The translations under genes and the position numbers were made by a program. A DNA stretch of 64,000 nt from contig CAUYUJ010022416.1 of NCBI GenBank assembly GCA_963575745.1, positions 43,501 through 107,500 on the forward strand. The letters run 5' to 3'. Shown here one piece after another: positions 52,561 to 62,325 of the stretch. The DNA is from Prorocentrum cordatum (taxonomy: Eukaryota > Sar > Dinophyceae > Prorocentrales > Prorocentraceae). The first letter of the stretch is position 1. Each line of letters opens with the position of its first letter. The notes beneath the pieces are model-generated. The model was not told the DNA's origin. It saw nothing but the letters and a program-made list of their open reading frames with translations, and made no database searches.

Positions 52561-52990
52561 GGGAAGTTTGGGGCAGTGGTCGCACTCGGCGTCGCAGGCT
52601 GTGAGAAGCTCGCGTTGACGACATTCAGCTAATGTGCCAACTTGCGCCAGGATGGGGCGTCCCGCTGGGTGGGTCTTCCAGGCGAAGTGCGCCGGCAGTT
52701 GCAATCGCATCGTGGCTTCGAAAGACCTAGGCGTTTGGCCAGCGTGTTGGGGCCAGCCCCCTCGTGGGAAGGGTGTGCCTTGCATCAAGTCTTCGACGCA
52801 AGGACCTCGTCTGCTCGCTTGGGAGAGATCCTGGCGATCGAGTCCACGTAGGGTTGCGCCGCGGGGGCCAACTCTCGGGCGGTCGCGCCCGCATTGCAGT
52901 GGCTGACGTACTGGTGGAAGAAAATGTTGGAAGTCACAGGGTGCTTCAGACCTGGCGCGATGATGGAGCGGGTCGGCGCGGTGGAAGAGG
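52528..52990 (-). pseudogene. N-terminal globular segment of the RING-associated series (frameshifted)
   Basis: Two abutting frames share a continuous protein character: TRSIIAPGLKHPVTSNIFFH, QYVSHCNAGATARELAPAAQ and ISPKRADEVLASK down to about 52,795; then, one frame over, GTPFPRGGWPQHAGQTPRSF, FAWKTHPAGRPILAQVGTLA and CDAECDHCPKLP to the stop at 52,528. The shift point is around GTCGAAGACTTGATG (about 52,790). No family recognised. Confidence 0.4.
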
Positions 52991-53849
52991 GGGGGGCAGG
53001 GGAGGGAGAGGAGCTATCGCGGCTTCTTCCTGGGTCGGAGGCAGGGCGTGAGCGTCCGGCATGGCTGATTCCATCAGCATTATGTCTGCGTGGGGGGGCG
53101 GAGGTAGGGCGCGTGCCTGGGGGGCAGACAGCGGTGGCTGCGCGTCTGGTGCTCCATCGTTTCCCATTTCCAAATCCGAGTCGTGTTCCAGACCAACTGG
53201 CATGTCAGTGGCGACCTCCTGCTCAGTGGGGGCTGGGAGTGGAAGGCTATGCAGAGATTTGAAGGCATGCTGCGTCCCGAGGAAGGCAGCGTTCGGGTCA
53301 AAGATGGCAGTGGGGGTGCAAGAAAGTGATGGCTGGGTGTCAGCGTGGGCGTCGGTGCCAGGTGTACCGGGCTGTCGCTTGTTGTTTTGGCGTCTGGCGT
53401 GAAGTGCCGAACTTCCTCGGGAGTTAGGATCGGGGGGGGAGTAGGAGAGGGGCAGCCAACGGGAGTTCGAGGCGAGGGCTGGTTGTCGGGCGTCTGCTTT
53501 GTAGGTTGTTCGTGGGCTGGCTGTCCTTCGGGGGGAGGTGTCGAAGAGGCGCCGGGGGGCGCATGGTCATTCACGGGGCGGTCGCATGCAATATCGGCGT
53601 GGAGTTGCTGATGGGGTTGCTGACCAAACTGTGCAGTCCTCATCGGTGGGGCGACTATCCGTCGCTTCCAGGATGACATCAGTCGAGGCGGCGGGGGGGG
53701 GGAGACAGGGGGCGCAGCTAGCCGCTGCTTCGCTGGAAGATAGGTGGACAGGCGCAATTGGCACGTCATCAGGAGAAGAGAGGCGACTAACCGTCGCAGC
53801 CTTGAGACGAAAAGGGGAGGGATGGGAGGCAATCTCTTTCGGTAAGCCA
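52946..53849 (-). pseudogene. Pro-rich N-terminal region of the RING-associated series
   Basis: From about 53,565 to 52,946 one frame is open and reads, for example, SPRTTYKADARQPALASNSR, then TPTAIFDPNAAFLGTQHAFK, then MPVGLEHDSDLEMGNDGAPD and PPPPHADIMLMESAMPDAHA. A stop at 53,567 separates it from a similar stretch above (VHLSSSEAAASCAPCLPPPA). A second frame over the same DNA is longer (to 54,201) but overlaps the convincing plus-strand ORF there. Poly-C runs at 53,427-53,434 and 53,692-53,701 are likely indel sites. It could be a disordered N-terminus of the same protein. Confidence 0.3.
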
Positions 53850-53965
53850 TCGTCTCCAGCAGCAAGGCGCGGTCTGAGGGGATCGAATTGATCCTCGATC
53901 GCGTTCTGCGCGCGAGCCCCGCCGACGGCCGGGTGGACGCAGGCCCCGCGGTCGCCCAGGGCGCC

Positions 53966-54217
53966 ATGGAGGTGGACGAGCCTGGGGGATCAGGCACCCA
54001 GGATGCTGAAGGAGTGGGCCACGCGCTCCTCAGCATCAACGGCTTCAGGATCTGCACGCGCTGCAAGGCGTACGCCAAGGAGATCAATGGCAAACGCAGG
54101 ACGCTCGGCAAGACGTGCGTCGCAGCCTCAGGCAATGCGCTGCGCCTGCGCAACCTGAAGGTCGCTAATATCAGGGCAGGCTTGGACCCAAAGACGGGCA
54201 AGCGCCTGAGTGATTAA
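53966..54217 (+). CDS. C-terminal zinc-ribbon-like fragment
   Basis: 83 codons from ATG 53,966 (MEVDEPGG) to the TAA at 54,217. The core reads GFRICTRCKAYAKEINGKRR, then TLGKTCVAASGNALRLRNL, ending GLDPKTGKRLSD. The C-x2-C ... C pattern with L-G-K-x-C and a closing G-L-x-P is a C-terminal module I recognise from many multicopy dinoflagellate predicted proteins, often linked with mobile elements. Only the last part is present. The open frame begins at 53,888, about 40 bp from where the minus-strand RING-associated series would start, so the upstream part is missing or in an unseen exon. This is likely a truncated copy. Confidence 0.5.
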   Translation: MEVDEPGGSGTQDAEGVGHALLSINGFRICTRCKAYAKEINGKRRTLGKTCVAASGNALRLRNLKVANIRAGLDPKTGKRLSD

Positions 54218-54837
54218 GTTGGGGAGTGCCTTCGGTGGTCTGAGCCTTTTTCAGGCTCGGCACGGGGTGGATGGTGGCTCGTGTGGCTGCCTCACCTGAC
54301 GGCGCAAACCCATGCGGCGCGGCGTGCGCGCTGCTTTCGGAGGCCGCTGTTTGCGGACCTCCTCGCCGCGTTTTGCGGCTTCGCCATCTTGGCGGCAGGA
54401 TCGGTTCGTGCTGCACGGGCTGCCTTGTCATTAAAAGTCGTCTCCAGCGACGGGATCTGATCCAATGGATGCTGGTCGACCCTCATCGTGCCGGTCTTGG
54501 ATCCTGCCCGACGTGTAGATCGATGCTTGTGCCCGCTGGCCGATTTCGTCCTGGGGACCATCGTTTGGTTGCTCATCGGACAGTGATAGAACACCCAGGT
54601 CCTGCACTAGTCCGTCACAATCCGTCCTGGTGACAATTCCCCGGTTTCGTCTCGATCGCCGTCTGAGTTCTCTTCCATCCTGGTGGCCCTAGGGCGGCGA
54701 GATGGACAGGAGGCGCGCCGAGGCCTGGCAGCAGCCCGCTATCGCGAGCGACCTGGCACGGGCGGGCACGGGGGGGCCGCGGCGGCCCAGGCGGTGCGTC
54801 GGGCGCCCCCTGGAGAGCGGGGGTTGCCCGCAGACGG
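54218..54837. other. Flank without recognised gene; short hairpin at 54,237-54,255
   Basis: A short stem GAGCC/GGCTC with a T-rich loop follows the zinc-ribbon stop. The remainder is GC-rich with no supported gene. Confidence 0.4.
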
Positions 54838-54858
54838 CTTGAGCCAGAGGGGCTACGG
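54838..54858 (-). other. Degenerate spliced-leader relic
   Basis: On the minus strand the 21 bases begin CCGTAGCC and end TGGCTCAAG, with CCTC between where the leader has ATTT: 18 of 21 identical. It points toward the RING-associated series about 1 kb downstream. Two exact blocks of eight and nine bases in the right order and spacing make chance unlikely, but the copy is decayed. Confidence 0.5.
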
Positions 54859-56190
54859 ACTCTGGTGGGGGTACTTTTTAGTCAGCGGCCGCGGGCGATC
54901 GCGCCGGCGGCGAGTCAGGTCAAAGCGGGCTACGCAGAGACTCATTAGGCAGAGGAAACGCGAGAAAAATCAAGCAGAGGCGACGCGCAAGGCAACAACT
55001 ACGCGCCGGCCGAGGCCTCACGCAGCGGCCAAACTGCAAGTGGATGGCTGGAGGGACTGAAACTGAGGGGAACTGCCAGCGTGCAAAGCTGCAAATCCGT
55101 CGGAGGCGCCAAAAGTCGGAATATAAACGACGGCCAGGGACAGCTCCGAGAGAGAAAACATGATACCGTACCTCAGACGACTGCGTGGGCACCAGGGTGG
55201 CCGTGGCCAACGAACCGCCAATCGAGGAAGGAATGAGAAATTCAAAGGCGCGGCCCCGGTCGTCGGCGTGAGCGCGAGAACCAGGGTGGTCCAAAGGACC
55301 GTCGGCCAAGGAATTGACGCCAGGAAGCGAGCGCATTGGCAGGCTGCAACTCCCAGGGTGGCGGAAGCCGAGAGACCCCGAGGCAACAGTACGAAAGATT
55401 GCGGGAAGCGGCATAGCCGCGACGCGGCCAAAATGGCGCGGGTCACCACGTACCGGTGCGAGAGATGGTGTCAGGTTGACCCAACACGGGCCCGAATGGG
55501 CACCACGCACAGGGCTGACACACAAAGTGATGACAAGAGGAAGGGCACCTCGGGCAAGCAGAAGCCGGGGCCGAAGGAACCAACCGCACGTGCCGGCGAG
55601 TGTTGGACAGGACGATGCCGGGACGGCCGCTAGTCAACAGTTTCTGGGGTTTCCAGCGTGCCTCCCGCGGCCCCCCGGCGCTTCCCGCATGACCTGTTCG
55701 GGGCCAAGAGGTCCCCAAAAAGGGTCAAGAGGGCCCCGAGACAGACACAGTGGCGGGATGGGCCGAAGGCCAGTCGATACCACAGGGTTGGGAGGAAGAA
55801 CAGGGGTGGGGGAGGAGGACGGGGAAGTTGGAGGGTGGAGAGGGGGAGGATTGACCGCAACTGTGGTGAGCATGCTCTTTCTGCGGCATATTGATCAGAC
55901 GTCGGTGGCACTGTGGCCAGGCCAGGCTTTACTTCAAGGTTTCCCTGCTCGACTTGCCGGGTTCGAATCGTAGACCGAATCGCTGAGCCAAAATCGAACA
56001 ACAAAGAACTAACTTGGTGGTCTTAACGACATGGAAATACCAATGCCAAGTGTTTACGCGTTCGGGCGATGGGTCGGATTCCGAACGCGAGTACAACGTT
56101 CCAAGTAAGATCGAATACGTGCTATGCGCGTAACTGGGGGCTCCATTATCAACAACCATGGGCAACGCCAGCTCAGCTGTTTCAAATCCA
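54859..56190. other. Unassigned GC-rich sequence with an M5 fragment
   Basis: 55,080-55,125 matches the M5 inverted-repeat end (inverse of ACTTTTGGCGC...CGGATTTGC). The Arg-rich plus-strand open frames (54,683-55,060 and 55,160-55,633) have no recognisable domain, and I do not support them as genes. Confidence 0.4.
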
Positions 56191-56345
56191 TCAAAAAACC
56201 GCGAAACGCCTTCCGAAACGTCCACCAAATAGTCCCCCGAAACGTCTGCCAAGTCATCCGCGGCCATGTCCGCTGAACGGCCCCCCCCGAACTGTCTACC
56301 GAATTGCACCCCGAATCGCTCTCCGAAATCATTCACCGCATGCAG
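56191..56345. repeat. CCGAAACG tandem repeat
   Basis: These are diverged ~24 bp units with CCGAAACGTC / CCGAATTG and ACCAAATAGTC / CCAAGTCATCC, six or seven copies. Confidence 0.75.
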
Positions 56346-57194
56346 ATGCAAGATATGCTCATGCGTTGACGCCGCGCATTGTTTAGAGGGGCGCTTTTTT
56401 CGCACGAGGGTAACATATCGACGATTCCAGGGAACCCACACTTGGGAAGGAAAGGGCTGCTGCTCCGAAATGTGCAGCGAGAGAGAAAACTGTACATTGC
56501 GAGCAGCTGCTGAAGCCGTGCGGGAAATGCTGAAAGCAAGCGCACAAACTTGCGAAGGTTGAGTTCAGGACACCAGGCATGTCTGGCGAACGCACTCGTT
56601 TGGAAGGAAGGGTGGGTTGAGGATAAAGCACGATGAATTGCAATGCGGACAGGAGCCGCACGGCCGTGTATTGGGGCGGACGCAAGGGGTGGACAACAAC
56701 AGGGGGGTTCGCGAATCAGCTGCAAGCAACTGGTTTTCCTGGCGCCCCCTGGCACCGAAGGGGTCACGCATCGCCATGAAGTAAAGGGATCCTGCAGGAA
56801 ACGGGTCATGATGTTTGTTTGCCGCGTCGAACCCACAGCCAGGTCTAACCATGGAAGTGAATGACACACTTATTCACTCAAAGCGGTTCCATGAGAAGGG
56901 AGAGAAGGACAGACATTGAAACGATAACCATGAAAACGGTTGAGACATTCAGATTCCAAAGGACCGTGCGCCAGTCGACACACTGGCCACTACTAAACCT
57001 TGAACGTTCTCAACAAGCTCGGTGAAACAGCTAAGCTGCGCATGGCAAAACGATGTGTGCTCATTGGCACGCTCGCGAAGCTGTTGACCACGACGAAGCA
57101 TGAAGCGGGGGCGGGGCGGACCGACGGAGGCGGAGTCCGCGCGGTCGCGATAAAAAAACCGACGTGCTGGTGGACTTCGAGCGAGGTTGGCACG
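56346..57194. other. 3' flank of the nucleoside-hydrolase/sulfotransferase gene; M6 fragment
   Basis: 56,701-56,775 is related to the left half of M6 (AGGGGGGTTCGCGAATCAGC, then GGTTTTCCTGGCGCC). The remainder includes the presumed 3' untranslated and flanking region of the gene ending at 57,195. Nothing else is recognised. Confidence 0.5.
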
Positions 57195-59235
57195 TCAAAC
57201 CGCCAAGACAACCTCGCTGGCCTGGATGTTCCGCGTCAGCGGAACGCCTGCGCTGAGGAGCGGATCGATCACATCTCTCTGGAGCTTCTCATAGTCGTCT
57301 GCGGAGAAGTAGTCCTTGTGGGAGCCTACCCGCCCATTGCGGAGCAGCGGCCCGAAGGAGGGGCCGAAGCGCCGTTTCAGCTCTGCGAACTCGAAGACTG
57401 TGGACAAATGCAGCACGGTTTCGTCAGTCACGCCGACGTCCAAGAAGGCCGCGAGCTGGCGCACCGTCTTCTCTGGCTCGAGCATCATGTCCTCGAATAT
57501 GAGCCACAAAATCTGGTCTGGGCATGCTTGTGCTGCCTTCCACCAATCCGTGTAGGTACTGACCGCGGTGGTCATGTGGTGAAGCTCGGCCTTGCAGAAC
57601 ACGTCGACCCAGGTAGAGAAGGGGATGTTGCGTTTACCTGTCTGCCACTCCATGAAATTGTATGTGCTACAGCAAACATCCCGTGGATCCCGTGCGACGA
57701 TCACAACCTTGATGCCTGCAGGTAACCAGCCTGGCCACGGCTTAACAGGCAAGCTCAATCGGGTATTGAACGTCTTGAACACGCGCTCGTGAGGCTTCCA
57801 AACCTCATGGCTGAGCTCATGGAAAGTAAAACGACCCCGGGCTATCGCCGTCTCCACGAAATGCGGCTTCGCCATGTCAACGTCATCCAATCTACCAGAT
57901 CCCTTCAAAGCAATTATGGCCGCATGCACCGACGCTCGGCCAATCCCGTGCGGGCCGGGCAACCAGACGTCCCCATGCTTCGGCTCGAACTCAGCTCGCA
58001 AAGTTTGCCAGCCCGCATGGCTAACAAGAGGGTCGTTCGTCATGCCGTTTACCATACGGTACGAGAGGGATGTACTCGGATGCTCCCAGAGAGGCTCGTT
58101 ACACGTACTCAACAGCTTCCAGGTATGGCCCTCGAGCCTTCGCGACAAGCTGCGCTCCAAAAATATTGGGGGGCTCTTGGACTGGTCGCATACGATCCAC
58201 ATGTCAGGGCCTTTGGAACGTAATGGCCTGTAGAGCATGCACTTCTCCCACGCATTGTCGCCAGATTTGATCTGAATATGGCCGCCGGTCCTTAATCGGC
58301 ACTGGAAGGAGTAGATCAAGCAGTCGTGGAGGAACTCGCTAGCGCGCTGCGGCTTAGCCACGCCATGCTGCTCGGCGTCAAGGCCGATCACTTGCATGCC
58401 CGAGACAGGGCAGTGCTGGACGTCGAAGAACTCTTTGAGCAGTGGAGGGTGAGACGCCGCCACCCCGGCGATAACCGCCAGGGCGTCGTACTCGTTGAAC
58501 CCCTTGACGTATCTCCAGATTGCATCTTGGGGGCCGAGCTCCTCGGGCGCGTTCGATTCCATGAAGGTGGATCTGAACCACGCGCTGTCGCAGCGAGCGG
58601 GCAGAGCATCCTTGAGGATCCTGCGCTCCTCGAGGCTGCGGAAAGACCGCTCCCACAGCGTCTGCAGTCCCGGCTCCGAGACTCGCCTGAAGCGCATGGC
58701 CATGGGGTGGTCTGATCCGTCTAGAGCGCCACGGGGCATCTGGCAGCACCCAGCAGCAAAACGGCTGACCACGACGAACTGCAAATTCTTCTCCTGCTGA
58801 AGGGCGGAGTACACCCGCTCCGCGGCGGGCAGGTCGAACACGTGATTGGCGGCGGACTTATCCATCTCGAGCTTGCCCTCTTCCCACTTTGCACCCCCCA
58901 TAGCCGACACGCACACAACCGCCTCCCTGACCTCTTGCCAGCGCGGGTCGTCCAGCACCATGGCCATGTCGGTGAATGAGCTGCCCAGCACGATGCATGC
59001 CTTCCTGCCCCTCCGCGACGTCTCGCCGAGCGCCGCGAATATCAGCTCGTGGCCGCCCCTCTGGTCCAGCGAGCCCGCGGGGGCCAAGTAGTCGCAATGT
59101 GCGAACTCGTGTTCATACAGCTCCTCGTCCTTCCGCCCCCCGTGCGAGCCGGCTGCCACCGGCACGTCGCCCTGGTTCAGGGTCTGCAGGGACCCCTTGG
59201 CGAGGCGCGCGCGGTTGACGGAATCCCCGAGGTTC
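57195..59235 (-). CDS. Exon 2: second nucleoside-hydrolase-like domain plus sulfotransferase
   Basis: This exon continues the protein of exon 1. From about 59,216 it reads VNRARLAKGSLQTL, EFAHCDYLAPAGSLDQRGGH and VVCVSAMGGAKWEEG, then VFDLPAAERVYSALQQ and VIGLDAEQHGVAKP. This is a block-by-block repeat of domain 1 (TRARLALGTARLL, EFDHCDYLAEEAEIDPAGGQ, VVSGGA, GLDSENHGV). From about 58,100 to the stop at 57,195 is a sulfotransferase domain: the 3'-phosphate box VVIVARDPRDVCCSTYNFME, FEDMMLEPEKTVRQLAAFL and RVGSHKDYFS. The 5'-phosphosulfate loop (LPGPHGIGRASV) lacks the usual KSGTTW, so activity is uncertain. The same frame runs open upstream to 59,558 through the GGA array; that part is intron. 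Confidence 0.8.
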
Positions 59236-59250
59236 GGGGAACAACAAACT

Positions 59251-59592
59251 GCAGAAACATGCACTGTTGGCGGTCCGCGCGGATTTCTCGGATCGGCGCT
59301 GGACCTCCCCCTCCTGCTCCTCCTTCTTTTCCTCCTCCTCCTCCTCCTCCTCCTCCTCCTCCTCCTCCTCCTCCTCCTCCTACCTCCTTCCTCCTCCTCC
59401 TCCTCCTCCTCTCCTCCTCCTCCTCCCCCTCCTCCTCCTCCTCCTCCTCCTCCTCCTCCTCCTCCTCCTCCTCCTCCTCCTCCCCCTCCCCCTCCCTGGA
59501 GCGCTGAGCGGCACGAGGGGCGGCGCCAGAAGGCGCCGCTCAGGGCCGATCCGAGCAATCCGCGGGGAGCGCCAAAAGTTTATGTTTGTGCC
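59251..59592. mobile_element. MITE-like element M5 with internal (CCT)n array
   Basis: The left end (59,251-59,305) reads AACATGCAC, TGTTGGCGGTCCGCGCGG, ATTTCTCGGATCGGCGCTGG. The right end (59,545-59,592) is the inverse, with AACATAAACTTTTGGCGCTCC, CCGCGGATTGCTCGGATCGG. The arms are ~48 bp. Between them is a (CCT)n array (59,335-59,500) and a GGCGCC-rich hairpin. Related sequence is at 42,695-42,915 and 55,080-55,125. Confidence 0.8.
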
Positions 59593-59660
59593 ATCGGTTC
59601 TCCCCCAAGAGGTTGGCGACCACCTTGGCGGGCGAAGAAAGGTGAAACATAATTGTATGT

Positions 59661-59776
59661 GTCGCCAGGGGCGCCTGCCCCAGGGCGGCTGGAAAGCTTC
59701 TACCCCTGCCCTACGTTGCCACCGAAAGGGTATAAACTTTCCAGCCGCCCTGGCACAGGCGCCCCCGACAGCGAAA
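59661..59776. mobile_element. Fold-back element in the intron
   Basis: The ~38 bp arms CGCCAGGGGCGCCTGCCCCA, GGGCGGCTGGAAAGCTT and the inverse at 59,735-59,773 agree at about 85%, with a ~35 nt loop. It ends about 15 bp from the end of exon 1. Confidence 0.8.
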
Positions 59777-59789
59777 ACGTTTGATTTTA

Positions 59790-61211
59790 TACCGTTCGTC
59801 GCCCGTTAACCACCGTCAGGCTCCCTATCAGTTTCAGGCCGCGCAGCGCCGACGCGACGCAGAGCGCCTTCTCGTCGTCGAGGTCCTTGCCGTAGTCGCC
59901 GATGATGATCGCATCGATCGGCGCGTTCTCTTCCCCCATTGCGGTTACCAGCCGAAACCATTCCCCATTGCCGCTCCCAACAGACACGATCATCAGCTCG
60001 TGCATCAACGTGCTGATTGCCGGTGGGTTGTTGACGCCATGGTTCTCAGAATCGAGGCCGACTAAAAACAGGTTGCCGTCTATGCTCTTCCGCGGGGTGA
60101 AGAATTCTTGGATCAAGTCAGATCTGCGCGCCAACACCGCCAGAAGAGTCGTGAGCCCATCACTGCAAGTCTCTCGGAGATTTTCAGCCCACGGCCAGAC
60201 TGAGTCGGCGGCCGTGAGATCTATCGGGGCGTCCTTCGTCAAGAAATGGTTGCGAAACCAGTTGACATCACAGCGAGCTGGCAGACTGTCGTTCACTTTC
60301 TGGCGCTCTGCCATCGACCTATTCACTCGCTGCCAAATGGACTGCACTATGTCCTTGCTCACGTGCTGAAAGCGCTGAGCCACGGGATGAAGCGAGCCAT
60401 GAAACGCAAGGCGTTGCAGCTGGCACTGCCCAGCAGCGTGGCGGCTCACCACGTAGAAGGGAGGCCACTCGCTCGCTCGAAGCGTGTTGTACACCTCCTG
60501 GGCGGCCCCGAGGTCGGAGGCGTTGTTCCCAGCTGACGGATCCATGACCAGCCTGCCATCCGACTTCGGCTGCGTGGCGCCTCCCGACACCACGACGCAA
60601 GACACCGCTGCCTTCACCTCCGGCCACCTTGCGTCCCGCAGCACGGCGGCCATGTCGGTGAGCGAACTGTTGACGACGATGCAGACTTGCCGGCCATCCT
60701 GGGCCGCTCGGCGGATGGCGCCGAACACGAGCTCCTGCCCCCCTGCAGGGTCTATCTCCGCCTCCTCCGCCAAGTAGTCGCAGTGGTCGAACTCGAACGG
60801 GAACACCTCGTCCTGCGGAGAGCCCCCGTGGCCGACCGCTGCGCTGCACTCCGCCTCCAGGAGCCTGGCGGTCCCGAGGGCGAGGCGCGCGCGCGTGGGG
60901 GCCCCGTTGCCGCTGGCCACGAGCGAGATGTGGCCGACAAGGCCCCAGCGCTGCATCGCCACGGCCACGCACACCGCCTTCTCCTTGTCGAGATCTCGCC
61001 CGAACGCCCCAAACATCAGCATGTCCACAGCAGCCTTGCCGCCGCCTTCTGCCGCCGCCGAGCGCAGGTGCCGCAGATACTGGCTCCCGAACGACCGCAT
61101 GCCAGACACCAGATCCCCCGTCGCCGTCCCATCGTTTTCCTCGTCGCTGCTGTCACTCGACTCGTGCTCCGTCGGTACGCTGCGCTCCGCCTTCGGGGCG
61201 TGCTCCTCCAT
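59790..61211 (-). CDS. Exon 1: acidic N-terminus and nucleoside-hydrolase-like domain 1
   Basis: Start ATG at 61,209-61,211 (MEEHAPKAERS); the upstream extension to 61,358 begins with GTG. Residues 12-35 are acidic and Ser-rich (ESSDSSDEENDG). Domain 1 runs from about 62 (MLMFGAFGRDLDKEKAVCVA) to 390. It follows inosine-uridine nucleoside hydrolases in order: a Ca-binding loop at the first strand, GHISLVASGNGAPTRARLA, ICIV-type strands and SGGA. The Asp-rich D-x-D-P-G-x-D-D loop of active enzymes is degenerate here, while the start of domain 2 at the exon end (IIIGDYGKDLDDEKAL) keeps it better. The family hydrolyses ribonucleosides to base and ribose. No signal peptide is seen. The exon is cut after SLTVVNG, inside domain 2. 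Confidence 0.8.
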
Positions 61212-61339
61212 GAAGTGGAAGTGCTCCCTGCCGGAGAAGAACACGGAGCTGAGGTTGATCGAGTTTCTGCTGGGATCCACCAAAGGGGGGGTGACCCTGA
61301 GGAGGGCTTGACTTCGATCCGCTGGTGCACCGAACTGCC

Positions 61340-61430
61340 GCAACCAAATGCCCCCCACCTATCGGCAACTATCGGGAGCTGCCGGCGGCTGGGGGGCATC
61401 TGTTCTGGGCGGTTCAGTGCAAAAACAGAT
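61340..61430. other. Inverted-repeat motif upstream of the gene
   Basis: ATGCCCCCCACC at 61,349 and the inverse GGCTGGGGGGCAT at 61,389-61,401 enclose two copies of TATCGG, CAACTATCGGGAGC. It lies about 140 bp upstream of the start codon and may mark the 5' boundary of the gene or a small element. Confidence 0.4.
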
Positions 61431-62325
61431 CGAATTCAAACACACAGACACAGACACTGACACAGGCGCAAACAGACACACACACACACACAAGCACAGA
61501 CACAAACACACAGACACAGGCACAGACACAGAAACATACACAGACCAAGACACAGACACAAACACGTACACGTACACGTACACGCACACGTAAACGCAAA
61601 CGTACACGTACGCGTACACGTACAAACACACACACACACGCACACACACGCACGCACGCACACGCACACACATCACACATAACACACAACGCGCAACACA
61701 CACACAACACACACAACACACACAACACACACAACACACAACACACACAACACACAACACACAACACACACCACAAACAGTACACACACATCACACACAG
61801 CACACAACACACACACCACACAACACACAACACAACACGCTCAACACACAACGCACAACGCACAACACACAACTTACACACAACACACAACACACAACAA
61901 GCACCCCCACCACACCTCACACACAGCACACAGCACACACAACATATACACAACATACACAACATACACACCACACAGAACATACACACAACCTATAACA
62001 CACAAACGCACAACATACAATACACACAAGACATAACACACTCAGCACACACAACACACAAACACATACAAACAAAACACACACACACAAACAACACACG
62101 CAATTCACAACACACTGAACACACACACACAATGCACACAGCACAAACAACACACGCAACGCACAACACACAACACACACAACACACAGCACATACAACA
62201 CACACCACACAAACTCAACACACAACACATAAACAACACATAAACAACACATAAACAACACACGCAACACACAACACACACAACACATACAACACACAAC
62301 ATAAATCATACCGGGGAAAACACCC
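61431..62325. repeat. (CA)n-rich microsatellite block 1
   Basis: These are CACACA and CACAGACA arrays with ACGTAC (61,563-61,622) and AACACAC sub-arrays. Long Thr/His and Cys/Val frames are artefacts of the repeat. Confidence 0.95.

Larger units (their letters stand above)
59236..59789 (-). other. Intron made largely of inverted-repeat elements
   Basis: The intron (about 550 bp) is inferred because domain 2 starts in exon 1 (GDYGKDLDDEKALC) and resumes in exon 2 exactly where domain 1 predicts. I could not fix the splice sites; a GGTATAA donor near 59,791 and a CTGCAG acceptor near 59,250 are the nearest classical ones but do not keep frame, so non-canonical dinoflagellate sites are likely. 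The content is almost entirely two inverted-repeat units: 59,251-59,592 and 59,661-59,776. Confidence 0.65.

Noticed and set aside
55424-55434. GCCATTTTGGC on the minus strand, inner part of the spliced leader
   Set aside because: Only the near-palindromic core matches; both ends differ and no gene starts downstream.
54683-55633. Arg-rich plus-strand genes
   Set aside because: Composition is what GC-rich non-coding DNA gives; there is no domain, and an M5 fragment lies inside.
55949-55975. GGGTTCGAATC, tRNA T-arm or SINE B-box-like word
   Set aside because: The T stem does not pair, and no acceptor stem, D arm or anticodon arm can be built around it.
55985-55997. ATTTTGGCTCA on the minus strand, 3' half of the spliced leader
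   Set aside because: The first half is absent and no supported gene follows. It is too short to separate from chance in this much sequence.
59236-59558. N-terminal ~105 codons of the 787-codon frame of the sulfotransferase gene
   Set aside because: They are the translation of the GGA/CCT array (poly-Gly, poly-Glu, poly-Arg) inside the intron; the repeat of domain 1 shows coding resumes near 59,220.
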